Part shown: positions 1-7,341 of the stretch, piece after piece
How the letters are laid out: every line of letters starts with the position of its first letter
Numbering within the stretch: position 1 is the first letter of the stretch
NCBI GenBank assembly: GCA_017519045.1
Contig: JAFWTC010000017.1
Coordinates: 1-42,296 of the forward strand
Reading direction: 5' to 3'
DNA length: 42,296 nt
From: Candidatus Methanomethylophilaceae archaeon
GTDB lineage: Archaea > Thermoplasmatota > Thermoplasmata > Methanomassiliicoccales > Methanomethylophilaceae
The notes under the pieces: generated by a model
Databases searched by the model: none
Told to the model about the DNA's origin: nothing
What the model saw: only the letters and a program-made list of their open reading frames with translations
Program-made: the position numbers and the translations under genes

Positions 1-3000
1 ATAAGGTCCTCCGAGCTGGAGCAGGTGCTCCGCAAGTCCCTCAAGGACTCGGAGATCTTCAAGCTCAGGTTCAGGCACACCGCCGCCCGCAGCTTCATGA
101 TACTCAGGAACTACATGGGGAGGCCCATATCGGTCAACAGGCAGCAGGTCAGGTCCACCTACCTCCTGGAGATGCTGGGCGACATGGAGGGCGTCCCGGT
201 CATCGAGGAGACCTACAGGGAGGTCATGGAGGACGACATGGACATCAAGAACGCCGTGTACGTCCTGGACCTCCTGGACTCCGGCAAGATGGGGCTCAGG
301 ATAATCCCGTTCACCGGCACCCCGTCGCCGTTCGCCCATTCCGCCATCCTGTCCGGGTTCTCGGACATAGTGCTCATGGAGGACCGCTCCGCGCTGCTCA
401 GGGAGCTCCACAGGAAGGTCCTGTACAGGGCCCTCGGGGACTCGGTCAGCGAGTTCGAGTTCACAGAGGACCAGGTCATCCCGTATTATGCGCAGAAGCC
501 TCCGCGCGTCATGTGCAAGGACGACATCCCGAAGCTCCTTATGCGCACTGGACCGCTCCAGGCCCTCCGCGAGCGCGGAAGGAACGTGTACACGTACACG
601 GACGAGGACAAGAAGACCGTCGACGGCTGGGTCAGGGAGCTCCTGCACGACGGCGAGATAGGCACGGTGTACATGGACGACGTGCACATAATGACGATTT
701 CAGAGGTCCCGTACTACGCGGCCGCCACCAGGAAGGAGCGCTCCCTCGTGGGGATCGACGCCGACGTCCTGGAGAGGGTCGGCTCCGGCGCGTCCCTGCA
801 GGAGATAGCCGCCGACCTGGAGGCGAGCGAGGACGCCGTCCTCAGGTCCCTGAGGAAGCTGGAGTCCATGTACGAGGTCGCCAGGACCGACGTGGACGGC
901 CGCGGGAAGTGGACGTTCTCACGCGTATCCTATCCGGAGATCGACCGCAAGGCGGCCACGGACAGGATCATGCTCAGGTATCTGGAGTGCTTCGCGCCGG
1001 CGACCGTGCAGGAGGCGGCGTTCGCGCTGTCCCTGACGGAGGAGGAGGCCTTCACCTCCCTGGAATCCCTGACGGCGTCCGAGGAGGTGTCCAAGGGCCG
1101 CTTCCTGATCTCCGAGAACGACCAGTACATGCTCCGCCTGGACCACATGAGGCTCCGCTCCGGGAAGAAGAACGTGTTCGACTACGACACGGTGGAGCGC
1201 TACAGGCTCCGGAAGGGGAGCAGCTTCCCGGACATCCGCTCCTACTTCGAGTTCTATGGCTCCGCCGGGAGCGAGCTGGACGTCTACAACAGGGTGAAGG
1301 GCTTCGACCTCGAGGAGTGGTACTCCATGAGGGATTCAGGGGAGCTCCTCCTGGGAAGGTTCGTCCGCGGGAAGGTGAGGTTCGTCCTGAAGAAGGAGGG
1401 CGACAGGTACGCCGCCCTCAGGCGCGAGGAGATCCAGCCCGGCGACCTGAAGGTCCTGAACATGATAGAAGGGATGGAGAAGGCCACCATGAGGCAGCTC
1501 GTAGCCGCCATGGGAATGGACAAGGGCGCCCTCAAGGACGCCGTCTCCCGCCTGGACCGCTCCCTGCTGATAGTCCGCGACTTCATGGAGAGGGAGGACT
1601 GGGGGACCGAGAACACCTACTCCGTCTACAGGCCGTCCCCTCCCGAGGGGGACCCCGTGACCGAGCTCCTGAGGCGCGCGATAAGGGCGTACGGCCCCAT
1701 ACCGGCCAGCGCCCTGAGGTTCCTGGTGGACGTCCCGCTGGACGTCATCGAGTCCGTCGCCCGCGAGATAGGCGCGGAGGCCATAACGATCGGCGAGGGG
1801 CAGTCCCAGATGCTGATAATGTCGGACGAGATCCCGCTTCTGGAGAACGTCCCCGCCGCGGACTTCCCGCTGAAGGTCATAGCCCTGTCCGACCCGGACA
1901 TCGGGTCCAAGTGGGCGGAGATAGCGTCTCGCTACGGGGACAAGTGGATATTCCCGCTGGTGCGCGGAAACGTCGTGTGCGGGGCCCTGGAGATGTGGGA
2001 GATGTCCGGATGCATAGAGATCCGCGCCATGGACCTGAACTCCCCCGACCTGCTCCCGGACGCCTTGGACGCGATAGACCGCATGATGGGCTTCTACAGG
2101 ATGAAGGGGATCGACGTGGTCCGCATCAGGGAGGTCCTGGGGACCGACGCCGCCCAGCTGGACGACGGCCTCCGTTCGGCCATGGACGCCTCCGGGTACT
2201 CCTTCGTCAACGGGTTCTACGCCAAGGGGGAGTTCGTGCCGTGGACCATGACCATGGACGAGATGCTCAGCTACGTCTTCTCGAAGCAGAGGATATCCAA
2301 GGAGGAGAGGTTCTCCACCGTCGCCAAGGCCGTCTCGGATCGCGGATACGTGCGCGGGGACCAGGAGCTGATGCTCCGCGTGAAGGAGAAGACGAGCATG
2401 AAGAGGCAGGCGGAGAAGGACGTGGTCGTCAAGATGACGCTCTCGCCGCCTTACCAGGGGTACACGAGCCAGAAGCACGCCTGGCTGTTCAGGGCGGAGA
2501 AGGGTTACGTCCCCGACGAGGCCGCCAGGGACCTGATATCGATAATCAAGGACCGCCAGCCCGTGTCCAAGAAGGAGATCGTGGACCACTCCCCCTATTC
2601 CCTGGACAGGACCGTGGAGCTCCTCTCGGAGCTTTCCAAGGCCTCCGTCCTCTGCCAGGACGGGGAGTCCCAGTACCGCCTGGTCCAGCTCAAGGACGTG
2701 GACAGGATGGACGCCTCCAAGGAGGTCGCCAAGATGCACTTCGAGTACTTCGGCGTGTTCTCCGCCGAGGAGCTCTCCTACTTCCTGTCGGTCAGGATGC
2801 CCCAGGTCAGGAAGGTCCTGAGGACGCTGGAGGACGAGGGCTTCCTGAAGAAGGGCTTCTTCCTCGAGGGCGATTCCACCCTCAGATGGATGCTGGCCGA
2901 GGACGTCGGCAGGGAGCCGCCGAAGTTCAAGGAGAACTTCCTGCTGAACACCCAGGACAACCTCCACATCTATCTGAGGGGGCTTCTGAAGGAGCAGGTC

Positions 3001-3231
3001 CCGTCGGCCAGGTCCGTGATCTTCAGCGGGACCAGGGTGGTGGGCTCGTTCAAGGGCAAGGTGTGCCCCACCGGCGCCAAGGTCGAGGAGTTCGAGGGCT
3101 CCGACCGTGCCAGGCGCATAATGAAGGAGGCCGCCCAGTCCGTGGGCGTGAGCCTGGAGACGGAGAGGCAGCGCGAGGACGACGACTGGGACGTCTCCGA
3201 GTTCTACATAAAGGTCAATCCGGGCGCATGA
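1..3231 (+). CDS. Lhr-family ATP-dependent helicase, C-terminal part (5' end outside window)
   Basis: The frame is open from base 1 with no start codon in a plausible place, so the gene is cut by the window edge; about 1,076 residues are visible, ending at TGA. The first ~150 residues resemble the end of the Lhr helicase core: the SVNRQQV segment, a following EETYREVMEDDMD stretch, and a PSPFAHSAILSGFSD stretch leading to a VLMEDRSALLRELH helix. The ATPase motifs must lie upstream. The remaining ~900 residues hold several winged-helix-like units (LQEIAADLEASEDAVLRSL; AEELSYFLSVRMPQVRKVL near the C-terminus) as in the large C-terminal region of Lhr proteins. Lhr proteins are SF2 3'-5' helicases linked to DNA repair and recombination. 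The next gene begins 12 bases downstream. Family is fairly secure; the exact subtype is not. Confidence 0.72.
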   Translation: MRSSELEQVLRKSLKDSEIFKLRFRHTAARSFMILRNYMGRPISVNRQQVRSTYLLEMLGDMEGVPVIEETYREVMEDDMDIKNAVYVLDLLDSGKMGLRIIPFTGTPSPFAHSAILSGFSDIVLMEDRSALLRELHRKVLYRALGDSVSEFEFTEDQVIPYYAQKPPRVMCKDDIPKLLMRTGPLQALRERGRNVYTYTDEDKKTVDGWVRELLHDGEIGTVYMDDVHIMTISEVPYYAAATRKERSLVGIDADVLERVGSGASLQEIAADLEASEDAVLRSLRKLESMYEVARTDVDGRGKWTFSRVSYPEIDRKAATDRIMLRYLECFAPATVQEAAFALSLTEEEAFTSLESLTASEEVSKGRFLISENDQYMLRLDHMRLRSGKKNVFDYDTVERYRLRKGSSFPDIRSYFEFYGSAGSELDVYNRVKGFDLEEWYSMRDSGELLLGRFVRGKVRFVLKKEGDRYAALRREEIQPGDLKVLNMIEGMEKATMRQLVAAMGMDKGALKDAVSRLDRSLLIVRDFMEREDWGTENTYSVYRPSPPEGDPVTELLRRAIRAYGPIPASALRFLVDVPLDVIESVAREIGAEAITIGEGQSQMLIMSDEIPLLENVPAADFPLKVIALSDPDIGSKWAEIASRYGDKWIFPLVRGNVVCGALEMWEMSGCIEIRAMDLNSPDLLPDALDAIDRMMGFYRMKGIDVVRIREVLGTDAAQLDDGLRSAMDASGYSFVNGFYAKGEFVPWTMTMDEMLSYVFSKQRISKEERFSTVAKAVSDRGYVRGDQELMLRVKEKTSMKRQAEKDVVVKMTLSPPYQGYTSQKHAWLFRAEKGYVPDEAARDLISIIKDRQPVSKKEIVDHSPYSLDRTVELLSELSKASVLCQDGESQYRLVQLKDVDRMDASKEVAKMHFEYFGVFSAEELSYFLSVRMPQVRKVLRTLEDEGFLKKGFFLEGDSTLRWMLAEDVGREPPKFKENFLLNTQDNLHIYLRGLLKEQVPSARSVIFSGTRVVGSFKGKVCPTGAKVEEFEGSDRARRIMKEAAQSVGVSLETERQREDDDWDVSEFYIKVNPGA

Positions 3232-3243
3232 GGACTTGGTCGG

Positions 3244-3633
3244 ATGAAGATACCCTGCGAGATAATAGTCTGGAGCGTCCTGCCGATGATCCGGCGCGAG
3301 ATGGCGTCGGAGCTGGTCCTGAACCACGGCATGGCGCAGGCGGAGGTGGCCAGGAGGTTCGAGGTCACGGACGCCGCCGTGTCGCAGTACCTGAAGAGGA
3401 AGAGGGGAGGCGGCCCGGAGTTCGACGAGGATGATGAGGACTACGTCGCGTTCATGCGCTGTCTGAAGGAGTCCGCCCGCAGGATCGCTGAGAACGGCTC
3501 CGACCCCGCCGTGGAGATGTGCGGCCTGTGCGGCGCGTTCAAGAGGATGGGGCTGCTGGACAAGGTCTACATGTCGCAGACGGGATCCCTTCCTCCGAGG
3601 GATCTATGCGGGCTTCCGGGAAGGATCAGATGA
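3244..3633 (+). CDS. Small helix-turn-helix regulator, COG2522-like
   Basis: 129 residues. The N-terminus (MKIPCEIIVWSVLPMIRREMA) and the following helix-turn-helix (QAEVARRFEVTDAAVSQYLKRKRGG) match the archaeal XRE-like predicted regulators of the COG2522 type. After an acidic linker (EFDEDDEDY) the C-terminal half has a CGLCGAF pair and a later Cys in RDLCGL, which could bind a metal or sense redox; this is inference. It begins 12 bases after the helicase stop, so it may be co-transcribed with it. Its last 8 bases overlap the 3' end of the convergent glycosylase gene. Targets are unknown. Confidence 0.7.
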   Translation: MKIPCEIIVWSVLPMIRREMASELVLNHGMAQAEVARRFEVTDAAVSQYLKRKRGGGPEFDEDDEDYVAFMRCLKESARRIAENGSDPAVEMCGLCGAFKRMGLLDKVYMSQTGSLPPRDLCGLPGRIR

Positions 3634-4420
3634 ACTTCCCGTGATAGAGGAACTCCTGGGCGTATCCGGCGTACGGTCCGAAGATGCGCCTTCCTGCCTC
3701 TGCGACCGTCTTGTAGCTTCCGGAGACCCCGTAGACCTCCTCCATGACCTTCGATATGCGGGCGTCCACCGGGAACGCCTGAAGATGGCCGTAGGCGAAC
3801 AGCGCCACGCAGTCGGCCACCTTCGGGCCCACGCCGTTGATTCCGATCAGGGATTCGATGCAGTCCTCGTACCGGAGCTCCGCGATTGCGTCCACGTCTA
3901 TGTCTCCAGCTTCTACGCGTTCCGCCAGCTCGATCAGCCGGGGCTCCCTGAAGCCCAGCCTGCATGAGCACATCTCGTCCCTCTTGTCCAGGATCTGCTT
4001 CGGAGTCGGGAACGAGGACCTTCCGCCCAGGTCCTTCCCGGCCGTGTCGCACACCGACTCGACCATCTTCCCTATGCGCGCGACGTTGGCGTTGGTGGCG
4101 AGGAGGTACGTGGCCAGGCACTCCCAGCGGTCCTGCCGGAGTATGCGCATCCCGGGGCATCTGCGGGCCAGGTCCGCCACATAGGGGTCCCTGGAAGAGA
4201 AGTCTGCCACTATAGTCTTAATATCGTCGTCGGCCCTGAGGTAGTCCAAGAGGCGGCTTTTAGAGCATCCTTCGTAGGAGATTCCGTCATCCTCCTGTCT
4301 CAGAAGGACTATAGTCTCTCCGAGGACCCCCTCCCAGGCGCCGTCCTCCCTCTTCCTCCATCTGTGGGCCTGGCCGCACCCCAGGGTAGGGTCCAGCCGC
4401 ACGTCGATCTCCGCCTTCAT
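3626..4420 (-). CDS. ogg: 8-oxoguanine DNA glycosylase, Ogg1-like (HhH-GPD)
   Basis: 264 residues. The N-terminal ~90 residues resemble the OGG_N beta domain (TLGCGQAHRW near residue 12, like the LxxGQxFRW segment of Ogg1). The C-terminal part has a helix-hairpin-helix GPD motif, GINGVGPKVADC, with the likely catalytic Lys200, and FPVD with Asp219; in Ogg1 these are the Schiff-base lysine and the general-acid aspartate. It should excise 8-oxoguanine from DNA and nick the abasic site. Cys pairs (CSC near 151-153) lie before the HhH. The start ATG at 4420 follows an AAGGG-like ribosome site and is divergent from the GntR gene, sharing the region with the palindrome at 4490-4514. The 3' end overlaps the regulator gene by 8 bases. 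Confidence 0.85.
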   Translation of the reverse strand: MKAEIDVRLDPTLGCGQAHRWRKREDGAWEGVLGETIVLLRQEDDGISYEGCSKSRLLDYLRADDDIKTIVADFSSRDPYVADLARRCPGMRILRQDRWECLATYLLATNANVARIGKMVESVCDTAGKDLGGRSSFPTPKQILDKRDEMCSCRLGFREPRLIELAERVEAGDIDVDAIAELRYEDCIESLIGINGVGPKVADCVALFAYGHLQAFPVDARISKVMEEVYGVSGSYKTVAEAGRRIFGPYAGYAQEFLYHGKFI

Positions 4421-4489
4421 GACCCTTCATCTTCTCGGCGTACTTCATCTATGCGATGCGAGTTTTCCTACATCCGATCACCTAAATAT

Positions 4490-4514
4490 ACTGTATATAT
4501 TCAGTATATACAGT
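4490..4514. promoter_or_regulatory. Perfect 10-bp inverted repeat, likely operator of the GntR/YtrA regulator
   Basis: Arms ACTGTATATA (4490-4499) and TATATACAGT (4505-4514) are exact reverse complements around a 5-base spacer. The repeat runs from just after a TATA-like stretch (around 4484-4490) to the expected transcription start, about 20 bases before the GntR ATG. An operator bound by a dimeric winged-helix repressor, acting on its own operon, is the natural reading. It lies between divergent genes, so it could also touch the glycosylase promoter. Confidence 0.65.
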
Positions 4515-4531
4515 TATATACGGGAAAGACG

Positions 4532-4948
4532 ATGATGTCCAAGAGGTTCGAAATGGACATCGTGATCAGCAACTCGGATCCCAGGCCGATCTACGAGCAG
4601 ATCTCATCGCAGATCCGCTCCATGATAATCTCCGGGACGCTGTCGGAGGGCGACCCTCTTCCGAGCATGCGCATCCTGGCCAGGGATCTGAGGGTCAGCG
4701 TGATAACGACCAAGCGGGCGTACAACGACCTGGAGGCGGAGGGCCTGATAACCACCGTCGGAGGGAAGGGCTGCTACGTGTCCGCCGTGGAGCCCGACGT
4801 CATACGCGAAGGGCATCTCCTGTCCATTCAGGAGAACATCCGCAAGGCCGCAGACGAGGCGCGTGAAAGCGGAATAACGCTGGAGGAGCTGCACGAGATG
4901 GTGGACCTCATGTACGACGGTGATCGAGGTGGGCGATTTCATCATTAA
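4532..4948 (+). CDS. GntR-family regulator, YtrA subfamily
   Basis: 138 residues. A GntR winged helix fills the first ~85 residues (PIYEQISSQIRSMIISG, PLPSMRILARDLRVSVITT, KRAYNDLEAEGLI, GKGCYVS). The C-terminal tail is short and helical (residues ~90-138) with no room for a large effector domain. That is the YtrA layout, where the regulator sits in front of an ABC-2 transporter it represses. ATG codons at 4532, 4535 and 4553 are all in frame; 4532 is chosen as the first after the operator. Its 3' end overlaps the ATPase gene by 29 bases. Stop is TAA, one of only two in the window. Confidence 0.85.
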   Translation: MMSKRFEMDIVISNSDPRPIYEQISSQIRSMIISGTLSEGDPLPSMRILARDLRVSVITTKRAYNDLEAEGLITTVGGKGCYVSAVEPDVIREGHLLSIQENIRKAADEARESGITLEELHEMVDLMYDGDRGGRFHH

Positions 4949-5750
4949 AGGCCTGAGGAAGTCCTACGACGGCTTCCTCCTGGACATTCCGGAGCTCGTC
5001 TTCAGGCAAGGCTACGTCACAGGGATAATCGGCGACAACGGCGCCGGGAAGACCACCCTGATAGGGTGCATGACGGGCTCCGCCGTTCCTGACGCAGGAG
5101 AGATGGACTCGGGAGGGATGCTTCCGGCAGGCGTCGTCTTCGATGAATGCCCCTTCCCTCCGGATCTGAAGGCGAGGAAGCTATCGGCGGTCTTCGCGCA
5201 CATGTTCCCGGACTGGGACCCGAGGAGGTTCGACGACCTCCTGGAGGAATTCAGGATTGACAGGTCCAAGCACGTGAAGGAGTACTCCAGGGGCATGAGG
5301 ATGAAGGTCCAGGTCGCCGCCGCCCTGTCCCATCCCACCGGGATGCTGGTCCTGGACGAGCCCACGGCCGGGATGGACCCCGCCTCGAGGGAGGAGTTCC
5401 TGGACGTGATTCGGGAATACATGGTGGACGAGGGCCATACCGTCGTCATGTCCTCGCACATAACCACGGACGTGGAGAAGATAGCCGACTATGTGGTGCT
5501 GATAGAGGACGGGAAGGCGGTCCTGGAAGGAGAGAAGGACGCCATCATGTCCAGGTTCGGGATCCTGCACGGGCCCTCCGACGGCGGCCTCCGCGGTCAG
5601 GGGATAGTCAGGCGGCGCACGGAGCCGCACGGATGCTCGTACCTGATCGACGGCCGCGACGAGTTCCTCCGGAGCCATCCGGACATGGTCGTGGACCCGG
5701 CGTCGCTGGAGGACCTGATGATAATGATGTCCAGGGGGGAGGAGGCTTGA
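4920..5750 (+). CDS. ABC-2 type transporter ATPase (YtrB-like)
   Basis: 276 residues starting at GTG 4920, inside the end of the regulator gene. Walker A is GDNGAGKTT (residues ~37-45). The signature is degenerate, YSRGMRMKV where LSGGQ is usual, which is common in ABC-2 exporter ATPases of the CcmA type. Walker B is MLVLDEPTAGMD and the switch His is in SSHITTD. It should power the membrane protein encoded next, with which it shares a TTGA overlap. The exported substrate cannot be read from the sequence; YtrA-type systems are often tied to envelope or antimicrobial stress. Confidence 0.87.
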   Translation: MIEVGDFIIKGLRKSYDGFLLDIPELVFRQGYVTGIIGDNGAGKTTLIGCMTGSAVPDAGEMDSGGMLPAGVVFDECPFPPDLKARKLSAVFAHMFPDWDPRRFDDLLEEFRIDRSKHVKEYSRGMRMKVQVAAALSHPTGMLVLDEPTAGMDPASREEFLDVIREYMVDEGHTVVMSSHITTDVEKIADYVVLIEDGKAVLEGEKDAIMSRFGILHGPSDGGLRGQGIVRRRTEPHGCSYLIDGRDEFLRSHPDMVVDPASLEDLMIMMSRGEEA

Positions 5751-6358
5751 ACCCGTTGCTTTACAAGGAGATCGTCTGCGGACGGCCGGTCATGCTGGCG
5801 ATGCTCGTAGCCGTGCCCATGTACTCGATAATGGTCCAGGCCGGCCCGTACGTCCCGTTCCTGTTCGCGGCCTTCCTGGGGACGGCCGTCGCAGCCGTAT
5901 CCGCGGACTCCGACGAGAAGACCGGCTGGGCTAGGTACGCCCTGTCCTCCGGCATGTCCCGCCGTCATCTGGTGGACTCCAAGTTCATTATGATCCTGCT
6001 GAGCACCGCTTTCTGCCAGCTGGTGGCGGCATTGACCGCCGCGACGATCCTGGCGATATGGAACGGCTCGTTCGAGACGGACGTGTTCCTGCCTGTTCTG
6101 GCCATGTCCGTGGCGATGGGGGTCGGGACCGGGTCGGTGGCCGTGTTCGTCCAGTACAGGTTTAAGCGCGCGTCGGTGTTCGTGGCGCTCCTCATAGCCG
6201 GGTTCGTCGTGTACCTCCTCATGTTCGGGATCCAGGGGATATACGAGCGCATTTCCGACGGAAGCCTGTTCGTGGCGGCGGTGTGTGCGGCGTTCGTCGG
6301 CCTGGCCGGACTGATGTACGTCATGACGAGGAGGGCCGTGGACAGAAGGGACTTCCGA
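5747..6358 (+). CDS. ABC-2 type membrane permease; no stop codon at expected end
   Basis: Starts at TTG 5747, overlapping the ATPase stop (TTGA). About 203 residues with six hydrophobic segments and short charged loops (SADSDEKTGWARYALSSGMSRR), as in small ABC-2 permeases. The protein should end near RRAVDRRDF, before the TATA box of the next gene, but the codon there is CGA (6356-6358) and not a stop. The frame stays open through the whole next gene to 7249 with shadow-like sequence rich in Arg, Gly and Pro. No other CGA occurs in this gene. The end is set at the CGA, which would be TGA after one T-to-C change. Either a stop loss, a sequence error, or real readthrough. Confidence 0.7.
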
Positions 6359-6380
6359 GGGGGTTCTCCTCCGTCTTTCC

Positions 6381-6388
6381 TTTTATAC
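6381..6388 (+). promoter_or_regulatory. TATA box of the endonuclease IV-like gene
   Basis: TTTTATAC lies with its centre about 26 bases before the ATG at 6411, the archaeal spacing from TATA box to transcription start. The mRNA would therefore be leaderless or nearly so. It supports the end of the upstream permease gene lying before this point. Confidence 0.55.
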
Positions 6389-6410
6389 GCCCTAAGACAT
6401 AGCCGGAGGC

Positions 6411-7220
6411 ATGAGATTCGGTCCCGCAGGATACCCGTCGGAGGGCAAGACGCCGAAAGGCGCCCTGGAGTACACCAGGAGCCTGGGCCTGGACGCCCTG
6501 GAGGTGGAGTTCGTCCGCGGGGCGCGCATAAGCCCGGAGAAGGCCGCCGAGGTCGGGGCGAAGGCGAAGGAGCTCGACATAAGGCTGAGCTGCCACGCGC
6601 CGTATTTCATCAGCTTCAACTCCGATTCCGAGGAGACCAGGGCCAAGAGCGTGGACTGGGTCACCAGCACCGCCAGGGCTGCCCATCATCTGGGAGCGTA
6701 CCTCATCGTCATCCACGCCGCATCGTACGGGAAGCATCCCGAGACCGCCCTCCAATCGGTGGTCGACGGGCTGTCCAAGAGCAAGGACGTGCTGGACGAC
6801 GAGGGCATCAAGGACGTCATCCTCGGAGTGGAGACCATGGGGAAGCTGGGGCAGTTCGGCACCTTGGACGAGATCGAGATGGTCATGGACCAGGTCGACG
6901 GCGTCCATCCGGTCCTGGACGTCGCCCACGTCCACGCCAGGGGGCGCGGATGCCTCAAGACCGAGGAGGACATGAGGGGACTCGTCGACAAGTTCTTCTC
7001 CCTGTCCGGGAAGACGGCCCATTTCCACATAAGCTGCATAAAGTACGGCGACAAGGGCGAGATCTCGCATCTTCCGCTGGAGACGAAGGAGCCGGACCTC
7101 CAGATGCTCGCCGACATTCTCAACGACTCCGAGCAGGATTGCACCTTTATCTGCGAGTCGCCGCTCATAGAGAAGGACGCGGTCGTGTTCAGGGACATGT
7201 TCCCGAAGTTCAGAAAGTGA
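6411..7220 (+). CDS. Endonuclease IV-like AP endonuclease (TIM barrel)
   Basis: 269 residues, close to the ~280 of endonuclease IV. Metal-ligand motifs occur in the family order: CHAP (His62), VIHAASYG (His102), GVETMGK (Glu141), LDVAHVHARG (Asp170, His173), HFHIS (His204/His206), ISHLPLE (His220) and ICESP (Glu249). In endonuclease IV these residues hold three zinc ions and cut DNA 5' of abasic sites. The usual DxH pair near the end is altered to EISH, so substrate use may differ from the classical enzyme. The start ATG fits a TATA box about 26 bases upstream. It would act after the Ogg-like glycosylase 2 kb away in base excision repair, though the two are not in one operon. Confidence 0.8.
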   Translation: MRFGPAGYPSEGKTPKGALEYTRSLGLDALEVEFVRGARISPEKAAEVGAKAKELDIRLSCHAPYFISFNSDSEETRAKSVDWVTSTARAAHHLGAYLIVIHAASYGKHPETALQSVVDGLSKSKDVLDDEGIKDVILGVETMGKLGQFGTLDEIEMVMDQVDGVHPVLDVAHVHARGRGCLKTEEDMRGLVDKFFSLSGKTAHFHISCIKYGDKGEISHLPLETKEPDLQMLADILNDSEQDCTFICESPLIEKDAVVFRDMFPKFRK

Positions 7221-7316
7221 ACTTTCTAAGGCAATTTTCCAGTTTGTGACTCCATTCGGACTTCTTCGTCCTATGCTGCATATGTAAGTATTATTAGTGT
7301 TAACCTAAATCTGTAA

Positions 7317-7333
7317 TTGGACGTTAAATCCAA
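7317..7333. promoter_or_regulatory. TTGGA-N7-TCCAA palindrome before system 1
   Basis: TTGGA (7317-7321) and TCCAA (7329-7333) are perfect complements with a 7-base spacer. A weak TATA-like stretch lies near 7284-7297, so the palindrome sits at or just after the expected transcription start and 8 bases before the ATG. This is the perfect member of a motif repeated at five other operons of the island; a shared dimeric repressor is inferred. Confidence 0.6.
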
Positions 7334-7341
7334 GTGAAACT

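Noticed and set aside
1336-3327. A 663-codon minus-strand frame inside the helicase gene
   Set aside because: Antisense shadow of a high-GC gene, rich in His, Gln and Val with no recognisable motifs.
513-3434. A 973-codon open frame overlapping the helicase gene
   Set aside because: Its product is Arg/Gly/Pro-rich low-complexity sequence, as expected for an off-frame reading of GC-ending codons; the helicase frame has clear family motifs.
5633-7249. A 538-residue membrane protein covering the endonuclease IV-like gene
   Set aside because: Sequence after residue ~240 is an Arg/Gly-rich shadow, while the other frame has the full set of endonuclease IV metal ligands and its own TATA box.
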